Below, one piece after another: positions 15,581 through 19,883 of a stretch of DNA of 19,883 nt. This DNA comes from CAG-877 sp963660495 (GTDB lineage Bacteria > Bacillota_I > Bacilli_A > RF39 > UBA660), in contig CAVKYO010000039.1 in assembly GCA_963660495.1 (NCBI GenBank), positions 1 through 19,883 of the forward strand, in the 5' to 3' direction. The position numbers were made by a program, and so were the translations under genes. Position 1 is the first letter of the stretch. Every line of letters starts with the position of its first letter. Below the pieces are notes generated by a model that worked only from the letters and a program-made list of their open reading frames with translations, did not search any database and was not told the origin of the DNA.

Positions 15581-15612
15581 AAAATCACTCCATACTTATT
15601 ATATACTAAAAC

Positions 15613-15642
15613 TAAAAAAGAAAAAAGAGCTATTAGGGCTCT
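15613..15642 (-). terminator. Probable terminator of yebC
   Basis: AGAGC and GCTCT form a 5-bp stem with a 7-base loop, followed on the minus strand by six T, C, and six more T. The stem is short but GC-rich relative to its surroundings. Confidence 0.6.
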
Positions 15643-15653
15643 ATATTGGCATA

Positions 15654-16376
15654 TTAGTCTTCTTTTAAATTATAATATACGTCTTGTACATCATCTAAAT
15701 CTTCTAATGTGTCAACTAATTTCATTACTTTTTCTTGTCCTTCTTCATCTAGTTCTACTTCCATATTTGGTATATATGTTAGTTCACATTCTAAGAACTC
15801 TTTTACATTTTCTTTTTCTAATGCTTCTTTTACAGGAACAAAGTTAGTTGTATCTGTTGTGATAACGTATGTGTTTTCTACTTTTTCAAAATCCATTGCT
15901 CCGGCATCAAGTGAAGTCATCATCATAGTATCTTCATCATAATCAGCTGGTATAACAATTGAACCGCGACGTTCAAACATGTAGCTTACAGAACCATCGG
16001 TTCCTAAATTACCACCAGCTTTTGTAAAGGCACTTCTAACTTGAGAAGCTGTTCTATTACGATTATCTGTTAAACAGTCTACCATAAAAGCTACTCCGCC
16101 ATGTCCATATCCTTCATAACGCACACTTTCATAGTTTGCCCCATCTGAGCCACCAGTTGCTTTTTCGATTGCTTTTTGTATATTATCTTTTGGCATGTTT
16201 TGAGCTTTTGCTTTATCTACTGCCAATCTTAACGCTGCATTTTGGCTTGGGTCAGGACTTCCTGCCTTAGCTGCTACCATAATTTCTTTAGCTAGTTTTT
16301 GAAAAACTTTACCTCTAGCAGCATCTAATAAACCTTTTTTTCGATGAATTGTTGCCCATTTTGAATGTCCACTCAT
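15654..16376 (-). CDS. yebC: YebC/TACO1-family translation factor or regulator
   Basis: The 240-residue protein is a full-length YebC: MSGHSKWATIHRKKGLLDAARGK at the start, then KATGG..., VRYEGYGHGGVAFMVDCLTDNRNRT, GGNLGTDGSVSYMF, and an acidic C-terminus. The family was long called a transcriptional regulator; work in Bacillus and mitochondria instead supports a role in relieving ribosome stalling at proline-rich sequence. I cannot tell the two roles apart by sequence. AGGAGG lies seven bases before the ATG, with its own extended -10 promoter and a terminator before ruvA, so it is a single-gene unit. Confidence 0.96.
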   Translation of the reverse strand: MSGHSKWATIHRKKGLLDAARGKVFQKLAKEIMVAAKAGSPDPSQNAALRLAVDKAKAQNMPKDNIQKAIEKATGGSDGANYESVRYEGYGHGGVAFMVDCLTDNRNRTASQVRSAFTKAGGNLGTDGSVSYMFERRGSIVIPADYDEDTMMMTSLDAGAMDFEKVENTYVITTDTTNFVPVKEALEKENVKEFLECELTYIPNMEVELDEEGQEKVMKLVDTLEDLDDVQDVYYNLKED

Positions 16377-16401
16377 ACTTATACCTCCTCATTTCTTTTA
16401 T

Positions 16402-16430
16402 ATAATATCATATTTTTTTTAATAGTTAAA
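16402..16430 (-). promoter_or_regulatory. Promoter of yebC
   Basis: TTTAAC (16430 to 16425), 17 bp, TATTAT (16407 to 16402), with TGA just before the -10 (extended -10). It is back to back with the plus-strand promoter beginning at 16433. Confidence 0.6.
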
Positions 16431-16432
16431 GC

Positions 16433-16461
16433 TTTTAACAATTATTTTTGTATGTTATAAT
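16433..16461 (+). promoter_or_regulatory. Promoter of the DUF192-like gene
   Basis: A perfect TATAAT (16456 to 16461) is preceded by TGT (extended -10). The -35 is weak (TTTTAA at 17 bp, or TTAACA at 15 bp). The start of transcription would be near 16468, so translation must begin at the ATG at 16484. Confidence 0.6.
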
Positions 16462-16483
16462 CAGTTTATCAGATGGTGAGATT

Positions 16484-16810
16484 ATGTATGTAAAAATTGA
16501 TAAGAAAAAGTTTGAAATAAATGAGTTAAATACTTTTTGGGAAAAGTTTAAAAGTCTTAAATTTGTATTAGAGCCAATGAATGATTATGTTATTCTTATG
16601 AAGAAAAAATCTTTATCTACTTATATGTATTGTCAAAGAGTTGATGTTGTGATGACGGATGAAGATGATGTAGTTTTAAAGATGTATCAACAATTTCCTT
16701 CAGAAAGAATAATTCTTCCAAAAAGAAAAGTAAAGAAAACTTATCTTTTTCCGGCTGGTAGTACTAAAAACATAAAACTTGGTGATAAGTTAGAAATTAA
16801 AAAGAAGTAA
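16484..16810 (+). CDS. Small hypothetical protein, DUF192-like
   Basis: The 108-residue protein has an N-terminal basic segment, a middle strand pair (YCQRVDVVMTDEDDVVLKMY) and a C-terminal FPAGSTKNIKLGDKLEI. This order recalls DUF192 proteins, in which a 'dI.F.D...V' strand is followed by an 'LPAG....ikvGDkv' end; the similarity is weak and from memory. No signal peptide is present, unlike many DUF192 members. The frame also opens at TTG 16448, but that codon lies upstream of the -10 box; GGTGAG just before the ATG at 16484 marks the start. It is convergent with the HPT-receiver gene and shares its terminator. Confidence 0.5.
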   Translation: MYVKIDKKKFEINELNTFWEKFKSLKFVLEPMNDYVILMKKKSLSTYMYCQRVDVVMTDEDDVVLKMYQQFPSERIILPKRKVKKTYLFPAGSTKNIKLGDKLEIKKK

Positions 16811-16830
16811 CGAATACTTCTTTATTTTTT
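16799..16830. terminator. Bidirectional terminator between the DUF192-like and HPT-receiver genes
   Basis: A perfect 9-bp stem (AAAGAAGTA with TACTTCTTT, loop of five) has a T tract after it on the plus strand and a T run on the minus strand. It serves both convergent genes and overlaps the plus-strand stop codon. Confidence 0.85.
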
Positions 16831-17734
16831 ATACATTTTCTTTAAAATACATTGTCTTTTCAATTACTCTTTTTACGTCTCCTTCGGTAAAAGGCTTACC
16901 TAACATATCGATAATTGGATATGTAAAGGCTTTATTAATTGTGTCTTTTGATGAGTCTCCAGAAATTATTGAAACTGGCATACTATCAAATAATTGATGT
17001 TCATTCATATATGTTAATACAGCAAACCCATCTACTTTTGGCATGTTTAAATCTAATAGAATTGCTACTATATTTTCATTTGATACATTAGCTTTAATAA
17101 TATTTAGGGCTTCTTCTCCATCTTTTGCCATACCTATATTATAATTTTCACTAAATATTCTTTTTACGAAATTTCTAATAATATTTGAATCATCCACTAC
17201 AAGAATTGTCTTTTGTGAATATACTTCAGCTGGTTCTACATTAGATGATGTTGGTAATGGTGTTGAAGGAGTATTAGCAGGAGCTTGAGATGAGGCAACT
17301 GATGCTACTTCTTCAGGAGATACTGTTGTGCTTGTTGCTGTTGGTACTTTTTCTTCACTTGGAACAACTTCTGATTCAGGAGAAATATATTTTTTAACAA
17401 TATTTATTGTTTTTTCTACTTCATCAATTAGTTCTTGATAATGTTCATATATATAGAACATATCTCCTTCTTTACTTTTCATTTCTTGATCATATGCTAA
17501 ATCAGCTAACTTAGTAAATCCAAAATATTTAGCGTCACTTTTTAATGAATGGACATAAATTGCATAATTAGGCATGTCTTTATCATCTTTATATTTTTGA
17601 AGTTTAGCCATTTTTTCTTTAGCACTTACTAGAAATTCACCTACTGTTTCATTATAAGTATCTATGTCTCCAAACAACTCTAAACTTTTATTTACATCTA
17701 CTCCATTTGATATTAAAAAATTAACGTCATACAT
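16829..17734 (-). CDS. HPT domain-receiver domain fusion protein (phosphorelay)
   Basis: The 301-residue protein has an N-terminal histidine phosphotransfer domain, residues about 10 to 117, with phosphorylatable H62 in VHSLKSDAKYFG. A Pro/Ser/Thr/Val-rich linker (about 118 to 172) follows, then a receiver domain with acidic pair D181-D182, phosphoacceptor D228 (LLDLNMPKVDGF), S258 and K280. All receiver catalytic residues are present. There is no kinase, DNA-binding or enzymatic output domain. It probably shuttles phosphate in a multistep relay or acts by protein binding; no sensor kinase is nearby. The frame can start at GTG 17743, but AAGGTGA overlaps that codon and sits well before ATG 17734, so ATG is chosen. 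Confidence 0.85.
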   Translation of the reverse strand: MYDVNFLISNGVDVNKSLELFGDIDTYNETVGEFLVSAKEKMAKLQKYKDDKDMPNYAIYVHSLKSDAKYFGFTKLADLAYDQEMKSKEGDMFYIYEHYQELIDEVEKTINIVKKYISPESEVVPSEEKVPTATSTTVSPEEVASVASSQAPANTPSTPLPTSSNVEPAEVYSQKTILVVDDSNIIRNFVKRIFSENYNIGMAKDGEEALNIIKANVSNENIVAILLDLNMPKVDGFAVLTYMNEHQLFDSMPVSIISGDSSKDTINKAFTYPIIDMLGKPFTEGDVKRVIEKTMYFKENV

Positions 17735-17766
17735 ATTTTTCACCTTCGCAATCTTAATCTATTTAA

Positions 17767-17794
17767 ATTATATCATAAATTTATTCCTTAGCAA
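17767..17794 (-). promoter_or_regulatory. Promoter of the HPT-receiver gene
   Basis: TTGCTA (17794 to 17789), 16 bp, TATAAT (17772 to 17767), with TGA just before the -10 (extended -10). It lies between the EEP gene stop and the HPT-receiver start, so the latter can be transcribed separately from obg. Confidence 0.75.
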
Positions 17795-17808
17795 TTACTT
17801 TTTTTAAT

Positions 17809-18483
17809 TTAATCGATTAATACCCTTATTAATACTGGGTAATGATCACTAGTTTTTATATCTTTAACGACATTTTTATCGACCAGTTTAAAGTCTTTTG
17901 ATAAGAAAATATGATCTATTGCTCTTTTATATTTAGATGGTTTAAAGGTCTTTTCATCAATTTGGACACGATATATATTAAGTTTTTCCAATTTTTCGGT
18001 AAAATTATTAAATATTTCTTTGTTGTTTTTCAGATTAAAATCTCCAGTTAAAATAATAGGATTTTTATCTTTTTTTATTAATCTTAAAATTTTATTTAAT
18101 TGACGTTTTTTGACAGATAAGTATTGATAATCTAGATGAGTATTGTATATTGATATTTCTTTATTATCTATATTAACAACTGTTTTAGTAATTATTCTAT
18201 TTAATAATGATGGAAGATGTGGAAGTCGATATGTTTTACTATATAGTACTTTTTTATTTGTAATGATAGGATTTGACTCGTTTATTTTAGGAAAGTATAA
18301 ATATCTATAATTTCCTGTTACTTTATAGTCTTTTAAGTCACTTTGAAATTCTCTCATGAATTTTGGATAAGCTTCTTGTAAGTTTAGAATATCTATATTG
18401 TTATCATTGAGATAATTTTTAATGAATTTAATCTTATTTTTATCTTCTTTATTTTGAATATTAAATGTACTTATAGTTAACAT
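17809..18483 (-). CDS. Endonuclease/exonuclease/phosphatase (EEP) family protein
   Basis: The 224-residue protein has the ordered EEP active-site motifs: N8 (STFNIQ), E37 (NLQEAY), H116 (NTHLDYQ), D148 and N150 (TGDFNL), D190-H191 (IDHIFLS), and the terminal S212-D213-H214 (SDHYPV). These Mg-dependent enzymes cut phosphodiester bonds in DNA, phospholipids or other phosphate esters. There is no signal peptide, so it is cytoplasmic. Its ribosome-binding site AGAGGTTG overlaps the obg stop region and the gap is 12 bases, so it is co-transcribed and perhaps coupled with obg. Substrate not determinable; it is shorter than ExoA/Xth (about 250 or more residues). Confidence 0.85.
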   Translation of the reverse strand: MLTISTFNIQNKEDKNKIKFIKNYLNDNNIDILNLQEAYPKFMREFQSDLKDYKVTGNYRYLYFPKINESNPIITNKKVLYSKTYRLPHLPSLLNRIITKTVVNIDNKEISIYNTHLDYQYLSVKKRQLNKILRLIKKDKNPIILTGDFNLKNNKEIFNNFTEKLEKLNIYRVQIDEKTFKPSKYKRAIDHIFLSKDFKLVDKNVVKDIKTSDHYPVLIRVLID

Positions 18484-18495
18484 ATAACCAACCTC

Positions 18496-19770
18496 TTAAT
18501 CTTTATAATCAAAGTAGAAATCTAGAATACGTACTTGGTCGTTTTCTTTAGCTCCTAGACTTTCTAGTTTAGCATCTACTCCTAGACGGCGTAGTTTTTT
18601 AGCAAAACGGTAAATTGCTTCTTCACTATTGAATTTCGTCATTTTGAAGATTCTTTCTATTTCTTTACCAGAAATTACCCAGGTACCATCAGAATCTCTA
18701 GTAATAGTATATGGCTCTTCTTTTTTAAATTTGTATAAGAAATGACTTTCTATTTCGGTATCTTCATATAAAGGATTATCTGGTATTTCATCTAATAAGT
18801 CAGCAAGACGGTCTACTACTTTTTGAAGACCAGTATGAGTTATTGCACTTATTTCGAATATTTCGGCATCTACTTTTTTCTTGAATTCTTCTAAATTTTC
18901 TTTAGCACCGTCTAAATCCATTTTATTAGCAATGATTATTTGTGGCTTTTTTAATAGTTTAGGATTAAATGCTTCTAGTTCTTTATTTATTAAAAGATAG
19001 TCTTCGTACGGATTTCTCATTTCACTACCTGACATATCAATAACATGAGCAATTACCTTTGTTCTTTCAATATGACGAAGAAATTTATCTCCAAGTCCTT
19101 CTCCTTGTGATGCGCCTTCTATTAAACCTGGTAAGTCGGCAACAACAAAACTTCTACCATCAGTTGACTTTGTTACACCTAAGTTTGGCGAAAGGGTTGT
19201 GAAATGATAAGCCGCTATTTTAGGTTTTGATTTTGATATTACAGAAATAATAGTACTTTTACCAACACTTGGTAGACCTACTAATCCAACGTCTGCTAGT
19301 AATTTTACTTCTACTTTTAAAGTCTTTTTCTCGCCTTCTTCACCATTTTCTGAATAATCTGGTGCTGTATTAGTTTGAGTTTTAAAAGCAGTATTACCTC
19401 TACCACCGCGACCACCTTTAGCGATTACTTCTTCTTGGTCTTTTTTAGAAAGGTCCGCTAAAACTAATCCTGTTTCAAGATCTGTAACCACGGTACCTTG
19501 AGGCACTTTTATAACTAAAGGTTCAGCTCCTTTACCATTTTGGTTTTTACCGCGGCCATTTTCTCCTTTTTTAGCTTTTAGTACTTTTTGATAACGTAAA
19601 TCAAGAAGTGTATGTAGTCCTTGGTCAACTTTAAAGATTATGTCTCCACCATGACCACCATTACCGCCATAAGGACCGCCCTGCTCGATATATTTTTCAC
19701 GGCGAAAAGCGGTACATCCATCTCCTCCGTTACCAGCTTCTACTTTTATTTCTACTTCATCTACAAACAT
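18496..19770 (-). CDS. obg: GTPase Obg (ribosome assembly, CgtA)
   Basis: The 424-residue protein has the Gly-rich Obg domain (1 to 157), including GGPYGGNGGHGG. The G domain follows, with Walker A GLPSVGKST (165 to 173), G3 DLPGLIEGA (212 to 220) and G4 NKMD (282 to 285). The C-terminal OCT domain runs from about 340 to 424. It is an essential GTPase in 50S subunit maturation and stress response. GGGAGG lies seven bases before the ATG. In Bacilli obg usually follows rplU-rpmA; here only a terminator-like hairpin is seen upstream before the window ends. It shares an operon with the EEP gene. Confidence 0.98.
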   Translation of the reverse strand: MFVDEVEIKVEAGNGGDGCTAFRREKYIEQGGPYGGNGGHGGDIIFKVDQGLHTLLDLRYQKVLKAKKGENGRGKNQNGKGAEPLVIKVPQGTVVTDLETGLVLADLSKKDQEEVIAKGGRGGRGNTAFKTQTNTAPDYSENGEEGEKKTLKVEVKLLADVGLVGLPSVGKSTIISVISKSKPKIAAYHFTTLSPNLGVTKSTDGRSFVVADLPGLIEGASQGEGLGDKFLRHIERTKVIAHVIDMSGSEMRNPYEDYLLINKELEAFNPKLLKKPQIIIANKMDLDGAKENLEEFKKKVDAEIFEISAITHTGLQKVVDRLADLLDEIPDNPLYEDTEIESHFLYKFKKEEPYTITRDSDGTWVISGKEIERIFKMTKFNSEEAIYRFAKKLRRLGVDAKLESLGAKENDQVRILDFYFDYKD

Positions 19771-19797
19771 ATTGATGCCTCCCTTTTTTCATTTTTT

Positions 19798-19826
19798 AGT
19801 ATAGCAAATTTATTTAAAAATATCCA
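19798..19826 (-). promoter_or_regulatory. Extended -10 promoter of obg
   Basis: TATACT (19803 to 19798) preceded directly by TGC (extended -10); the -35 TGGATA at 17 bp is weak. Leader of roughly 20 bases to the ATG. Confidence 0.55.
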
Positions 19827-19833
19827 GGTGAAC

Positions 19834-19877
19834 AAAAGACAAATTTCAATTTATAAAATTTCAATTTGTCGTTTTTT
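19834..19877. terminator. Bidirectional hairpin/terminator upstream of obg
   Basis: Arms GACAAATT (19838 to 19845) and AATTTGTC (19863 to 19870) form 8 bp, then a 2x2 internal loop, then 5 more bp around an ATA loop. A six-T run follows on the plus strand and a TTTTGTT stretch on the minus strand. It most likely ends the gene upstream of obg, outside the window. The arms also contain an 11-bp direct repeat, AATTTCAATTT. Confidence 0.55.
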
Positions 19878-19883
19878 GGTCGT

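Noticed and set aside
15598..15603. TATAAT just upstream of ruvA as a promoter -10
   Set aside because: The predicted transcription start would fall on the ruvA ribosome-binding site, and the -35 region is only a T run. A different, weaker promoter or read-through from yebC is more likely.
1..19883. CRISPR arrays, tRNA or rRNA genes
   Set aside because: No regularly spaced repeats, cloverleaf-like sequences or rRNA motifs were seen on either strand.

Overview
The window is AT-rich bacterial chromosome from a low-GC member of the Bacillota. A Bacillus-type DnaB primosome protein, a YqfQ/VrrA-like protein, a CBS-containing family II pyrophosphatase and strong AGGAGG ribosome-binding sites point to the class Bacilli, possibly one of the uncultured gut lineages related to Mollicutes; the exact lineage is an inference. 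All 21 complete, intact genes end in TAA (15) or TAG (6) and none in TGA, although tryptophan is encoded by TGG in these genes.

Almost everything is on the minus strand, so transcription runs from the right edge to the left. Right part (about 19.9 to 16.8 kb): obg with an extended -10 promoter, then an EEP-family phosphodiesterase, then a separately promoted HPT-receiver fusion protein. A divergent pair follows: a small DUF192-like gene (+) and yebC (-). Next is a tight ruvA-ruvB-queA-tgt operon (Holliday junction branch migration plus queuosine tRNA modification). It meets a short plus-strand yqfQ-like gene at a shared bidirectional terminator.

Middle part (11.4 to 7 kb): two type IV pilus/competence assembly genes, pilC (with an unusual disordered N-terminal extension) and the prepilin peptidase pilD, ending in a strong terminator; then the replication initiation gene dnaB; then an HD-domain hydrolase with its own promoter inside the end of dnaB. 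Left-middle (7.0 to 3.1 kb): a packed operon of CBS pyrophosphatase, undecaprenyl-diphosphate phosphatase uppP, a ZIP metal transporter and a CmpB-type membrane protein. Pyrophosphate hydrolysis, lipid carrier recycling and metal uptake are probably co-expressed.

The left 3 kb looks accessory. It holds a SAM methyltransferase, a small membrane-protein pseudogene (in-frame TGA where the family has Trp, plus a 1-nt deletion), a CYTH-domain protein, two tiny unrecognised ORFs and a PlsC-like acyltransferase. At the very edge is the first 7 codons of a gene that looks like the start of an IS605/TnpB-type protein, behind a promoter that carries a perfect 12-bp palindrome in its spacer. No tRNA, rRNA, CRISPR array or complete insertion sequence was found.
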